Shown here piece by piece: positions 42,615 through 52,039 of a DNA stretch of 64,000 nucleotides. A model generated the notes under the pieces. The model ran no database searches, was not told the DNA's origin, and saw only the letters and a program-made list of their open reading frames with translations. The stretch covers positions 62,001 to 126,000 of the forward strand of contig JADJSD010000023.1 in the NCBI GenBank assembly GCA_016711875.1. The letters run 5' to 3'. Source of the stretch: Betaproteobacteria bacterium (GTDB lineage: Bacteria > Pseudomonadota > Gammaproteobacteria > Burkholderiales > Usitatibacteraceae). The position numbers and the translations under genes were made by a program. Each line of letters begins with the position of its first letter. Within the stretch, counting starts at the first letter, position 1.

Positions 42615-45356
42615 ATGACCTTCCCGGATTCCGTCCCGCTCGATCCCGCGGAACTCGCCGCGCGCCTGCGGGGCGCCGCGCCCGGGGAGCTCGTCGTCCT
42701 CACGCCCAATCGCCGGCTCGCGCAATCGCTCGAATCCGGATACGACGCCGCGCGGGCCGCGGAAGGGCTCGAAAGCTGGCCTGCCGCGGACATCCTGCCG
42801 ATCGAGGACTGGGTGCGTCGCCTGCACGAGGAGAGCACGCTCGACGATGGCGATGCCGCGCCTTCCCTTTTGTCGGAAGACCAGGAGGCGCTCGGCTGGG
42901 AGGAAATCGTGGCGGCGGATCCGTCGGCGGCCGTGCTCGTGGGCACGGCGGCGCTGGCTCGGGAGGCGAGGAAGGCCTGGGCACTCGCCCGCGATTGGGA
43001 CCTCGAAGGCGCCTTGGGCGCGTGGGAAGATTCCATCGACGCGCAGGCCTTCGCCCGTTGGGCCGCGGCGTGGCAACGGCGCCTGGACCGGGAAGGTTGG
43101 ATCGACGCCGCCGGGCTCGTGAGCCGGGCGGTGCGCCTCATCGACGCGAACCGGGCGCTCCGGCCGAAAACGCTGGTCCTCCACGCTTTCGACATCCTGG
43201 TGCCCGCCCAGCGCCGCCTCCTGCAGGCCGCGCGCGCGGCGGGGATCGACGTGGTTCCCTCCTCGCCGGTGGACGCGGGTGGCGCCGTCGCGAAAGTCGC
43301 GCTTCCGTCCCCCCGGGAGGAGATCGAGATCGCAGCGCTCTGGGCCCGGGCCCGGCTCGCCGCGGCACCCTCGACCGGTCCGGGCCGCCTGGGTATCGTG
43401 GTGCCGCAGCTGCGCGAACGCCGGGGCCTCATCGAACGCATCTTCGCGCGCACGCTGGGCGACGAGCGCCTGTTCGACCTGTCGCTGGGCGAGCCGCTCA
43501 CGGACCGGCCGCTCGTCGATTTCGCCCTCGGCTGGCTCGAGTTCGCGAGCCGTCCCGTCGAACTCGCCCGGGTCGGCCGCCTGCTTCGCTCGCCTTTCCT
43601 GGGCGGGGCTGAGCGCGAGCTCGATGCACGGGCCCGCCTCGATGCGGCGCTGCGTCGCGAGGGGCCCCCGTTTCTCGATCTCGCGGCACTGCGCGATTTC
43701 CTGGCGCGCACGCCGCAGCGCCGTCCGCTGCCCGCGTGTCCGGACCTCGACCGGCGCCTGGAGGCCGTTGCTTCCCTTCCCCGGATCCCGCGCACCGCGG
43801 TGCCGCACGAATGGGCGCAGGCTTTCGCAGCGCGGCTTGCCGCGGCAGGGTTTCCCGGCGAGCGTTCGCTCGACTCGGGCGAGTTCCAGACGCTCGAGAA
43901 ATGGCGCGAGGCCCTCGGACGGCTCGGCGCCCTGGGGCTCGTGACCGCCCGCCTCGACGGCCGCGACGCGCTGCGGCAGTTGCGGCAGGTGGCGGCCGGC
44001 ACGCTGTTCCAGCCGGAATCGGGCGGTGCCCCGGTGCGGATCCTGGGCGTGCTCGAATCGGCCGGCCTGCCCTTCGACGCGCTGTGGGTGAGCGGCCTCA
44101 CGGACGACGCGTGGCCGCAAGCGCCGAGGCCCCACCCCTTGCTGCCCGTGTCCCTGCAGCGGCGCGCGGGCATTCCGCAGTCGAGCGCGGACCTGTCCCT
44201 GGCGCTCGACCGGCGCATCACCGAAGGCTGGTCGCGCGCGGCTGGCGAGGTCGTCTTCTCCTGGGCGCTCGCCGACGCCGACCGGGCCCTCGCCCCGAGC
44301 GCTCTGGTCGGCGGCGTCCGCCAGGTCGCGCCGGAATCGCTCGGCGCGGCCGCGGTGCCCACGAAGCGGCTTGCGCTCTTCACCGCGGGGCGCGAGCCGC
44401 AAGCCTGGGAGTTCCTTCGGGACGACGATGCGCCCGCCATCGATCCGGCCGCCGTGCGCGGCGGCACGTCGATCCTTGCGGACCAGGCGGCGTGCCCCTT
44501 CCGGGCCTTCGCGAAGCACCGGCTCGGCGCCGAGCCGCTCGAAAGCCCGGAGCCGGGACTCGATGCCGCCGACCGCGGCACGCTGCTCCATGCGCTGATG
44601 TCGCGCCTGTGGCGGGACATCGGCAGCCATGCGCGCCTGGTCGCGATGCCCGGCGAGGCGCTCGCGGCCATCGTGGACAACGCGGCGCGGATCGCCGTCG
44701 CCCGCGTGCGCGCGGACCGACCCGGCCGGCTCGACGGCCCCCTCGCCGACCTGGAGCGCGAGCGGCTCGCGCGCGTCGCGTTCGAGTGGCTCGCGGTGGA
44801 TCGCGACCGACCGCCGTTCGACGTGGTGCATCGCGAGGATCGCGTGGAGATGGCCGCCGGGCCGCTCACGATCGCCGGCCGCGTCGACCGCGTCGACCGC
44901 CTCGCTTCGGGCGCACTCGCGGTCATCGACTACAAGTCGGGATCGCCTCGCGTCGCGGGCTGGATCGGCGATCGTCCCGACGATCCGCAACTGCCGCTGT
45001 ACGCGCTCGCCATGGGAGACGCCGTGGCCGCCGTCGCCTTCGCGCGCCTCAAGGCGGGCGAGTTCGGCTTCTCGGGCCTCGCCCGCGAGGAGGGCCTGAT
45101 ACCCGGCGTGCCCTCGGTGGAAGGGCATCGCGGGGTGGCGCGCGTGGCGGGCTCGTGGGAGGAACTCCTCGCGCAGTGGCGCGCGTCCACGGACGATCTC
45201 GCCACGCGATTCGCGCGCGGCGAGTCGGCCGTCGATCCCAAGCGCGGGCTCGCGAGCTGCCGCCACTGCGAGCTGCATCCGCTTTGCCGCGTGCACGAGC
45301 GGCTCGGCGCGCTCGCGCCGGACGAAGGCCCGGGCGCCCCGGAGGACGAGGAATGA
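42615..45356 (+). CDS. AddB-like PD-(D/E)XK nuclease, probable recombination protein
   Basis: 913 residues. An inactive helicase-like N-terminal two-thirds (TPNRRLAQSLE in place of Walker A) is followed by a RecB-type nuclease with VIDYKSGS. Cysteines ACPFRAF before the nuclease, and C-x2-C-x5-C at the very end (SCRHCELHPLCR), match the 4Fe-4S clamp of AddB. It belongs to the betaproteobacterial family annotated as probable DNA repair protein and is coupled to the helicase gene by ATGA. Together they should process double-strand breaks for RecA, replacing RecBCD. Confidence 0.88.
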   Translation: MTFPDSVPLDPAELAARLRGAAPGELVVLTPNRRLAQSLESGYDAARAAEGLESWPAADILPIEDWVRRLHEESTLDDGDAAPSLLSEDQEALGWEEIVAADPSAAVLVGTAALAREARKAWALARDWDLEGALGAWEDSIDAQAFARWAAAWQRRLDREGWIDAAGLVSRAVRLIDANRALRPKTLVLHAFDILVPAQRRLLQAARAAGIDVVPSSPVDAGGAVAKVALPSPREEIEIAALWARARLAAAPSTGPGRLGIVVPQLRERRGLIERIFARTLGDERLFDLSLGEPLTDRPLVDFALGWLEFASRPVELARVGRLLRSPFLGGAERELDARARLDAALRREGPPFLDLAALRDFLARTPQRRPLPACPDLDRRLEAVASLPRIPRTAVPHEWAQAFAARLAAAGFPGERSLDSGEFQTLEKWREALGRLGALGLVTARLDGRDALRQLRQVAAGTLFQPESGGAPVRILGVLESAGLPFDALWVSGLTDDAWPQAPRPHPLLPVSLQRRAGIPQSSADLSLALDRRITEGWSRAAGEVVFSWALADADRALAPSALVGGVRQVAPESLGAAAVPTKRLALFTAGREPQAWEFLRDDDAPAIDPAAVRGGTSILADQAACPFRAFAKHRLGAEPLESPEPGLDAADRGTLLHALMSRLWRDIGSHARLVAMPGEALAAIVDNAARIAVARVRADRPGRLDGPLADLERERLARVAFEWLAVDRDRPPFDVVHREDRVEMAAGPLTIAGRVDRVDRLASGALAVIDYKSGSPRVAGWIGDRPDDPQLPLYALAMGDAVAAVAFARLKAGEFGFSGLAREEGLIPGVPSVEGHRGVARVAGSWEELLAQWRASTDDLATRFARGESAVDPKRGLASCRHCELHPLCRVHERLGALAPDEGPGAPEDEE

Positions 45357-48300
45357 CCGGCATCCGCGTGCGGGACGCCGACGTGCGCGAGCGGGCGCTC
45401 GACGCGGAGCGGTCCTTCATCGTCCAGGCGCCGGCGGGCTCGGGCAAGACCGGGCTCATCATCCAGCGGTACCTGCGCCTGCTCGCGAACGTGCGCCGGC
45501 CCGAGGAGATCCTCGCCATCACCTTCACGCGCAAGGCCGCCGGCGAAATGAAGCGGCGCGTCCTCGCGGCGCTGGAGGCGGCGCGCGCGGATCCGGCCGG
45601 CGAAGCGCCCGCCCACGAGCGGCGCACGCGCGAGCTGGCGATCGCGGCGCTTGCGCAGGACGCGCGGCAGGGCTGGCGTCTCGCGGAGAACCCGGCGCGC
45701 CTTCGCATCCAGACCATCGACTCGTTCAACGCCTCGCTCACGCGCCAGCTCCCGCTCCTCGCGCGGCTGGGGCCGCAGCCGGCGCTCGTCGAGGATGCGT
45801 CCGATCTCTTCCGCGAAGCGGCGCTCCGGACGCTCGCGATGATCGCCGAAGGCGGCGAGCGCGCGGTCGCGGTGCGCCGGCTCCTCGTTCACGTCGATGG
45901 CGATCTCACGAAGGCGGCAGGCCTCATCGCGGACCTGTTGCGGCGCCGTGACCAATGGCTGGGCCGCGACTGGAGTTCGCGCATCGAGCGCGGCGGGATC
46001 GAGCGGGCGTTCGCCGCGGAACGCGCCCGCATGGCCGGCCGGGCCCGCGCGGGCCTCGAGCCCGTTGAGAGCGAGCTCGTCGCGCTCGCCGCGTACGCGG
46101 CGGGGGAGCTGGCCCGCCTGGGCGCCGATTCTCCCATTCTCGCCTGCGCGGGACTTTCGCGGCTGCCGTCGGAATCGGCCGGGGACGAGGCTGCCTGGCG
46201 CGGGCTCGTCGAGCTGCTGCTCACCCGGGACGCCAAGGGCGTGTGGCGCCGGAAGGTGGACAAGCGCCAGGGCTTCGCCACGAAGAAGGATGGCGGCACC
46301 GAGTCGATGAAGGACGCCATGGCCTCGCTGCTCGAGCGGCTCGCCGGAAGCGGGCTCCTGCGAGACGCCCTGGCCGACTTGCGCGGCCTGCCCCCGGAGT
46401 CCTTCACCGACGCGCAGTGGGAAGCGCTCGAAGCGGTGGTGGCGCTGCTGCCCTTCGCGGCCGCGCACCTGCTCGCGCTCTTCGGCGAGCGCGGCGAAGT
46501 CGATCATGCCGAGATCGCGGCCGGCGCCGTTCGCGCGCTCGGCGACGAGAACGATCCCACGGACCTGCTCCTCGCGCTGGACGAGCGCCTGTCGCACCTC
46601 CTCGTCGACGAATTCCAGGACACGTCGCGCACGCAGTGGGCGCTCCTCGCGGCGCTCACGGCAGGCTGGTCACCGGGCGATGGCCGGACGGTGTTCGCGG
46701 TGGGCGACCCGATGCAGTCCATCTATCGCTTCCGCGAGGCGGACGTGGGCCTCTTCCTGCGCGCCTGGCGCGAGGGATTGCCTCGCGTGCCGCTCGCCAC
46801 GCTCACGCTCACGACCAATTTCCGCTCGCAGTCCGCGATCGTGGCATGGGTGAATGCCACGTTCGCGCGCGTGCTGCCCGGCGAGGACGACGAGAGCGAA
46901 GGCGCCGTCCGCTTCAGCGCGTCGGACGCGTTCCACGAAGCCATGCCCGGCGATGCGGTGGAGGTGCATGCCTGGGCGGGTGACGACGCCGATGCCGCCC
47001 GGGACGAGGAAGCGGCGCGCGTGGTCGACATCGTTCGCGAGGCCCGGTGCGCACGCCCCGGCGGATCGATCGCCGTGCTCGTGCGGAACCGTTCCCACCT
47101 GGATCGCATCGTGCCGGCGCTTCGCGGTGCAGGCATCGCGTTCTGCGCGGTCGACATCGAAGGGCTCGCCGAACGGCAGGGCGTGCTCGACCTCGTGGCC
47201 CTCGCCCGCGCGCTCGCGCATCCCGCGGACCGGGTGGCGTGGCTCTCCGTGCTGCGGGCGCCCTGGTGCGGGCTCACGCTCGCCGCGCTGCAGGTCCTCG
47301 GCGCGCATCGCGATCGCACCGTCCGCGAGGCGCTGGCCGATGGTGCCACGATCGACGCGTTGCCGGCGTCCGATCGCGCGAGGGCCCTTCGTGCGAAGGA
47401 CGTGCTCGATCGCGCCCTGGCCGCGCGCCTGCGCGCCAGCCTGCGGGCCCGCGTGGAAACCGTCTGGATCGAGCTGGGTGGGCCGGCCTGCCTCGACGGC
47501 GAAGCGGCGCTCGAGGATGCGGAGACGTTCTTCGACCGCCTCGACGCGATCGAGGAAGCCGGCGATCTCGCCGACAGCGCGCGCCTGGCCGAGCAGCTCG
47601 AGGACCTCTACGGTACGCCCGACCTTTCGTCGCCCGACGCCGTCCAGTTGCTCACGATCCACAAGTCGAAAGGGCTCGAGTTCTCCACCGTCATCGTTCC
47701 CGGCCTGGATCGCGCGCCGCGCGCCGGCGACGCGCCGCTCTTTCGCTGGAAGACCCGGGCGGACGGCGCACTGCTCATGGCGCCCATCGCGGCGGCGGGC
47801 ACGAAAGGCGACGCGGCCTACGACTACCTGCGGACGCTGGATGCCCGCGAGGAAGGGCACGAGGCCGAGCGCCTTCTCTACGTCGCGCTCACGCGGGCCG
47901 AGCACCGGCTGCACCTGCTCGGCCGCGTCGGTGTCGACGGGAAGCCCGGGCAATCGGCGCCGCGCGCGCCGGCCTCGCGATCGTTGCTGGGCAAGGCGTG
48001 GGAAGTGCTCGAGCCGGCCTTTGCCGGCGCCGGCGACGCGGACCGCGGGCCGGCGGCGGCCGCGAACGCCATCGCCATCGCGCCGGCGTCGCAGTCCCTG
48101 CGCCGATTGCGGCCCGGGTCGCTGGACGTCGTGGTCGCACCGCCGCCCGTCGCGTCCGCGCCGAAGCTCGACACGGTGGGCGAGCCGGTGGAGTTCAGCT
48201 GGGCGGGCGAGACGGCGCGTCATGTCGGCACCGTCGCACACCGCTGGTTGCAGCGCATCGCCCAGGACGGGCTCTCCCGTTGGGACACCGCGCGCATCGC

Positions 48301-48712
48301 CGCGCTCGCCCGGCGCGTTTCCGCCGATCTCACGCAGCGTGGCGTACCGGCCTCCGAGCGCGAGTCCGCTTCGCGCCGCGTGCTGGACGTCCTGGGCGGC
48401 GCCATCGCCGACGAGCGCGGTCGGTGGGTCCTCGCCGAGCGCGACGGCGCGGCCTGCGAGGTCCGGGTCAAGGTTCTCGACGAGGGGCGCGTGCGGCTGC
48501 TGGTCATGGACCGCGTGTTCACCGCGGAGGGCGAGCGCTGGGTCGTCGACTACAAGACGAGCCGGCATGAGGGGACGGGCGAGGAGGCTTTCCTCGATCG
48601 CGAGCGCGAGCGGCACGGGCCGCAGATGAGCCGCTATGCGCGGGCGTTCGGGCGCGAGACGCCGAAGCTCGCGCTCTATTTCCCGTTGGTGCCGGGCTGG
48701 AGGGAGATCTAG
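45353..48712 (+). CDS. RecB/AddA-like UvrD-type helicase-nuclease
   Basis: 1119 residues. Walker A is APAGSGKT, followed by TFTRKAAGEMKRR (motif Ia), QTIDSFNA, Walker B LLVDEFQDTS, motif III VGDPMQSIYRFR, motif V TIHKSKGLEF and VALTRAEHRLHLL. The C-terminal nuclease has GTVAHRWLQ and VVDYKTSR. It unwinds and cuts DNA ends with the AddB-like partner. The ATG at 45353 overlaps the partner's stop (ATGA). The frame is open far upstream within the partner gene, but only as a GC-rich shadow. The stop shares CTAG with the convergent hydrolase gene. Confidence 0.93.
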   Translation: MTGIRVRDADVRERALDAERSFIVQAPAGSGKTGLIIQRYLRLLANVRRPEEILAITFTRKAAGEMKRRVLAALEAARADPAGEAPAHERRTRELAIAALAQDARQGWRLAENPARLRIQTIDSFNASLTRQLPLLARLGPQPALVEDASDLFREAALRTLAMIAEGGERAVAVRRLLVHVDGDLTKAAGLIADLLRRRDQWLGRDWSSRIERGGIERAFAAERARMAGRARAGLEPVESELVALAAYAAGELARLGADSPILACAGLSRLPSESAGDEAAWRGLVELLLTRDAKGVWRRKVDKRQGFATKKDGGTESMKDAMASLLERLAGSGLLRDALADLRGLPPESFTDAQWEALEAVVALLPFAAAHLLALFGERGEVDHAEIAAGAVRALGDENDPTDLLLALDERLSHLLVDEFQDTSRTQWALLAALTAGWSPGDGRTVFAVGDPMQSIYRFREADVGLFLRAWREGLPRVPLATLTLTTNFRSQSAIVAWVNATFARVLPGEDDESEGAVRFSASDAFHEAMPGDAVEVHAWAGDDADAARDEEAARVVDIVREARCARPGGSIAVLVRNRSHLDRIVPALRGAGIAFCAVDIEGLAERQGVLDLVALARALAHPADRVAWLSVLRAPWCGLTLAALQVLGAHRDRTVREALADGATIDALPASDRARALRAKDVLDRALAARLRASLRARVETVWIELGGPACLDGEAALEDAETFFDRLDAIEEAGDLADSARLAEQLEDLYGTPDLSSPDAVQLLTIHKSKGLEFSTVIVPGLDRAPRAGDAPLFRWKTRADGALLMAPIAAAGTKGDAAYDYLRTLDAREEGHEAERLLYVALTRAEHRLHLLGRVGVDGKPGQSAPRAPASRSLLGKAWEVLEPAFAGAGDADRGPAAAANAIAIAPASQSLRRLRPGSLDVVVAPPPVASAPKLDTVGEPVEFSWAGETARHVGTVAHRWLQRIAQDGLSRWDTARIAALARRVSADLTQRGVPASERESASRRVLDVLGGAIADERGRWVLAERDGAACEVRVKVLDEGRVRLLVMDRVFTAEGERWVVDYKTSRHEGTGEEAFLDRERERHGPQMSRYARAFGRETPKLALYFPLVPGWREI

Positions 48713-49416
48713 CCGCCGAGTCCCGAGATCCAGTGGCGCAGGTTGTGCGTCACGAGCGAGGGCGCCTCGATCGGCGTGAGGTGGCCGCTGCCGGGCGCCA
48801 TGACGAGCCGGGAGCCGGGAATCGCATTCGCCATCTCCTCGTGGAGCGCGGGCGGCGTGAGTGCGTCCTCGGCGCCGCACAGCACGAGCGTCGGGCAGCG
48901 GATGGCCGCCAGGTGCGGCCGGCTGTCGGGGCGCCCGATGATCAGCTGCTGCTGGCGCCGGTACGCTTCCTTGCCCGTCGCCCGGGCCATGGCACGCACG
49001 GTGGATACGATGGCCGCGTCGCGCTGGTGCGTGGCCGAGAGGAGCTTGGGTACGAGCGCGCTCACCACGCGCTCGAAGTCGGTTTCGGCGAGGGCCATCA
49101 TGCGCCGGCGGTCGGCCGTGGCCTGCTCGCTGTCCGGACGCGCGTTGGTGTCGAGGAGGGCGAGGCCCTTCACGCGGGCGCCGGCCTGCCGGACGATCTC
49201 GAGCGCCACATAGCCGCCCATCGAAAGCCCGGCGACGGCGAACGGTCCGGCGGGCAACTTGCCGAGGATCCCCCGGGCCATCGCCTCGACGGTGTCGGCG
49301 GTGCTCACGTCGGCGACGATGCATTCCGCGGCATGCAGCAGGCCGTCGAGTTGCGCCTGCCAGAGGCGCTTGTCGCACAGGAGGCCGGGGACGAGTAGCA
49401 GGTTGGGTTTGCTCAT
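48709..49416 (-). CDS. Alpha/beta hydrolase
   Basis: 235 residues. The nucleophile elbow is GLSMGG (Ser near 69), with acid in EDALTPP and catalytic His in GSGHLTPIEAP; no lid domain is obvious. Likely a cytoplasmic esterase or lipase-like enzyme; the substrate is unknown. The start overlaps the stop of the small upstream gene by 4 bases (ATGA), so they form an operon. Confidence 0.88.
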   Translation of the reverse strand: MSKPNLLLVPGLLCDKRLWQAQLDGLLHAAECIVADVSTADTVEAMARGILGKLPAGPFAVAGLSMGGYVALEIVRQAGARVKGLALLDTNARPDSEQATADRRRMMALAETDFERVVSALVPKLLSATHQRDAAIVSTVRAMARATGKEAYRRQQQLIIGRPDSRPHLAAIRCPTLVLCGAEDALTPPALHEEMANAIPGSRLVMAPGSGHLTPIEAPSLVTHNLRHWISGLGG

Positions 49417-49673
49417 GAAGGCTCTTTCGGCGCACGGGCCTGGAGGGTGGCATAGGCGCTCTCGAGCGTCGAGACGATCTCGACGAGCACGGCGCGGAAT
49501 TGTCCCGGGTCGCAGCCCATGAGCACGGCATCGTCGAGCGCGTCCTGCGACACCTGGCGGATTTCCCCGAGATTGTGCCGCAGCACTTTCAGCTTCTCGG
49601 TGCAGGCGATGACATCGCCGTGCGGGGATTGCCAGCGCGGCACGGGCACGTCGTTTCCGGCGGCATCGCTCAT
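49413..49673 (-). CDS. Hypothetical protein, coupled to the hydrolase
   Basis: 86 residues, mostly helical, no signal peptide, with two cysteines (IACTEK and MGCDPGQF). I do not recognise a family. The overlap with the alpha/beta hydrolase start (ATGA) and good coding bias support a real gene. Confidence 0.65.
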   Translation of the reverse strand: MSDAAGNDVPVPRWQSPHGDVIACTEKLKVLRHNLGEIRQVSQDALDDAVLMGCDPGQFRAVLVEIVSTLESAYATLQARAPKEPS

Positions 49674-49698
49674 GCGGGCCCCCCGGCCTGCGCCGGCT

Positions 49699-49944
49699 TC
49701 ATGTGGACCATTTGGCGATGTCCTCGACCTTCATCGTGAAATCCTGGTTCTTGGGCAGGTTCTGGGCGTTCAGGTCGTCCAGCACGCGGTGGAAAGCCTG
49801 CGACAGCGTGAAGCTGCGCCGGGCGAGCCGCTCGTCGTGCGCCTGGGTATCGGTCGGCGAAGGCGTCGCGGCGTCCCGGACCAGCTGGGAAAAAATCTGT
49901 TCCGCGAGCTGGGTGACGCGCGGATCGAATGCGGGAGTCGCCAT
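49699..49944 (-). CDS. Hypothetical protein
   Basis: 81 residues, acidic and helical, with no Cys and no membrane segment, ending KVEDIAKWST. No recognised domain. It lies 25 bases upstream of the other small gene on the same strand and is probably co-transcribed with it and the hydrolase. AAAGTTCCGCTTCC precedes the ATG without a strong ribosome site. Confidence 0.55.
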   Translation of the reverse strand: MATPAFDPRVTQLAEQIFSQLVRDAATPSPTDTQAHDERLARRSFTLSQAFHRVLDDLNAQNLPKNQDFTMKVEDIAKWST

Positions 49945-50010
49945 GGAAGCGGAACTTTCGGGGACGGGTGTTCCATCCTACGCTGCGGCGCACGCCTCCG
50001 GTACGGGACC

Positions 50011-50676
50011 TCAAGCGCCGAGGTCCCGCCGAAGCGCGTCGACCGTGGCACGCAACTCGGCGACTTGTGCCTCCAGGCGGTCGACGTGCGCCTTGATCGC
50101 GGCGATCTCGCCGATCGAGACGGCATCGGCGCCGCCCGGGGCGAGCGGTGCGGCGAGCGGAACGTTTTCCGGCTCGCCCGAAAGCAGGTGCGCCCAGCGC
50201 GTCTCGCGTTCGCCCGCCCGCCGGGGGAGTTCCCGCACCAGCGCGCCGGCCGCGCGCTCGGCCAGCTCGGCGAGGAAGGCCTCCACGGCCGAGATGTCGC
50301 CGAACGGGTGAAGTCGTTCGCTGTTGATTCGCAGTTCTCCGGCCGTCTGGGGCCCGCGGTTGAACAGCGTGGCGAGGAGCGCGACCGACTGCACGGGTAA
50401 CTGCAGCACCCGGCCCGCGTTGTGGGCGTAGCGCATGACGCGCCCGCCACTCGACTCGACGACGAGGGAGAGGGACTTCAGGTGGTCGAGGGCCGCCTGC
50501 ACTTCGGCCTCGCTCGCCTCGAGCACGGGCGAGCGGCTGGTCTTCTGGTTGCAGCCGGCGACCAGCGCGTTCAGCGTGAGCGGGTAAGTGTCCGGGACGG
50601 TGTGCTGCTTCTCGACGAGGACGCCGACGACGCGGGTCTCGAGAAGCGACAGGAGCGGAAGGGCTGGGGACGACAT
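50011..50676 (-). CDS. YceH family protein (DUF480, winged helix)
   Basis: 221 residues. The family signature is clear: ETRVVGVLVEKQHTVPDTYPLTLNAL at the N-terminus (quoted in part), GCNQKTSRSPV near 43, and LLNRGPQT-like FNRGPQTAGELR in the second winged-helix domain. A C-terminal coiled coil (about 190-221) follows. E. coli YceH has the same layout; its role is unclear. It may bind DNA. Confidence 0.92.
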   Translation of the reverse strand: MSSPALPLLSLLETRVVGVLVEKQHTVPDTYPLTLNALVAGCNQKTSRSPVLEASEAEVQAALDHLKSLSLVVESSGGRVMRYAHNAGRVLQLPVQSVALLATLFNRGPQTAGELRINSERLHPFGDISAVEAFLAELAERAAGALVRELPRRAGERETRWAHLLSGEPENVPLAAPLAPGGADAVSIGEIAAIKAHVDRLEAQVAELRATVDALRRDLGA

Positions 50677-50758
50677 GCGCAGGGGAGGTTGTTTTCCCCC
50701 ATGGTACTCCCCGCCGGTGCGGAGCCGAGGCCCCGCAGGTTCCGCCGGTCGCGAAACC

Positions 50759-50950
50759 TCAGACGTCGAACGTGAAGACGTTCGTGCGCGTCGCGGGCTT
50801 GGCGCGGGCGTGGCCGAGCACGCTGTCGACGACCGTCCGGGTGGCCTTCCAGCAATCGACGATCATCTCCGAAAGCAGGTCGGCAAGGTAGACGCTGCGC
50901 TCGATGCGGGCCTGGCGGATCTGGTCTCTGACGGCTTCGTACTTGTCCAT
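50759..50950 (-). CDS. Small hypothetical protein, divergent from LysR gene
   Basis: 63 residues: a basic helical start (MDKYEAVRDQIRQARIERS), a central amphipathic stretch with one Cys, then TRTNVFTFDV. GGAGG lies 7 bases before the ATG, supporting translation. Its promoter region is shared with a LysR regulator, which may control it. No family recognised. Confidence 0.65.
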   Translation of the reverse strand: MDKYEAVRDQIRQARIERSVYLADLLSEMIVDCWKATRTVVDSVLGHARAKPATRTNVFTFDV

Positions 50951-51054
50951 GTGTTGCCTCCATCGGGTACGGCCTCGTGGGCCGGGATTCCCCGCTTCGC
51001 GCGGGTACGAACCCACTCTAGGCCGCCGCATGAGATGGCACAAACGATTAGATC

Positions 51055-51082
51055 TTGCGTTATGAATAAGAAAAGCTAAACT
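51055..51082 (+). promoter_or_regulatory. Promoter of the LysR gene, possibly giving a leaderless message
   Basis: -35 TTGCGT (51055-51060) and -10 TAAACT (51077-51082), 16 bases apart, in an unusually AT-rich patch. The predicted start site, about 7 bases on, falls at the ATG at 51089, and no ribosome site precedes that ATG. Confidence 0.45.
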
Positions 51083-51088
51083 GTCCCC

Positions 51089-52039
51089 ATGAAAGAACGC
51101 CTTCCGCCCCTCAATGCCCTGCGTGCCTTCGAAGCGGCCGGCCGCCACCTGAGCTTCAAGAAGGCCGCGGAAGAACTGTTCGTCACCCCGGCGGCGGTCT
51201 CGCAGCAAGTGAAGATCCTCGAGGATTACCTCGGGACGCCGCTCTTTCGCCGCCTGACGCGGGCACTGGAACTCACGGTGCCCGGCGCGGCCATGCTGCC
51301 TCGCGTGGGCGAGGGCCTCGACTGCTTCGTGGCCGGTCTCGCCGCCGCGCGCCGGACGGAGGAGCGCGGACGGATCGCGGTCTCGGCGCCACCCAACTTC
51401 GTGTCGCGCTGGCTGGTGCCGCGACTCACGTCGTTCACGAACAGCTACCCGCAGTTCGACCTGCGCATCACCGGCACGCTCAAGGCCATCGACAACCCCG
51501 AGCAGGACGCGCCCGCCGAGCCCGGCCGCCAGGATGCCGAGGCCCATGTGGCGGTGCGCTACGGCACGGGCGAGTACCCGGGAAACCTGGTCGACCTGCT
51601 CTTCCGCCCGACCTACGTGCCGGTGTGCAGCCCGAAATTGCTCGCCCGGGGCGGCGGGCTGCGCAAGCCGGCGGACCTGCGATTCCAGACGCTCATCCAC
51701 GACGACTCCTCACCGGACGACGAGGAGCGGCCCGGCTGGGAGGAGTGGCTGCGCTTCGCCGGCGTGAAGGGCATCGATTTCGAGCGCGGCCCGCGGCTTT
51801 CGAACGGTGCGCTGGTGCACGAGGCGGCCCTTGAAGGCGTCGGGGTCGCGCTGCTGCTGCGACCGCTCATCGACACGGACATCGAGGAGGGCCGCCTCGT
51901 CGTGCCATTCCCGCAGGCCGCGCCCACGCCCTACGCCTACTACCTCGTCACGCCGGAGAACATCGCGGATCATCCCGCCGCCGATTCCTTCCGGTTGTGG
52001 ATGCTGGGGCAGGCGGAGAAGCAGGCGCGGCGGCGCTAG
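51089..52039 (+). CDS. LysR-family transcription regulator (GcvA-like)
   Basis: 316 residues. The winged-helix domain (LNALRAFEAAGRHLSFKKAA and TPAAVSQQVKILED; each within residues 5-50) is of the GcvA type. The ligand-binding domain from about 90 has a polar insertion (DNPEQDAPAEPGRQDAEAHV) before HVAVRYG. It likely regulates the divergent small gene or itself. It ends in a CTAG shared with the convergent srkA. Confidence 0.92.
   Translation: MKERLPPLNALRAFEAAGRHLSFKKAAEELFVTPAAVSQQVKILEDYLGTPLFRRLTRALELTVPGAAMLPRVGEGLDCFVAGLAAARRTEERGRIAVSAPPNFVSRWLVPRLTSFTNSYPQFDLRITGTLKAIDNPEQDAPAEPGRQDAEAHVAVRYGTGEYPGNLVDLLFRPTYVPVCSPKLLARGGGLRKPADLRFQTLIHDDSSPDDEERPGWEEWLRFAGVKGIDFERGPRLSNGALVHEAALEGVGVALLLRPLIDTDIEEGRLVVPFPQAAPTPYAYYLVTPENIADHPAADSFRLWMLGQAEKQARRR

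Noticed and set aside
43736..45352. In-frame 539-residue N-terminal extension of the AddA-like helicase
   Set aside because: It lies inside the AddB-like gene in another frame and has antisense-like composition; the helicase begins properly at 45353 with an ATGA overlap.
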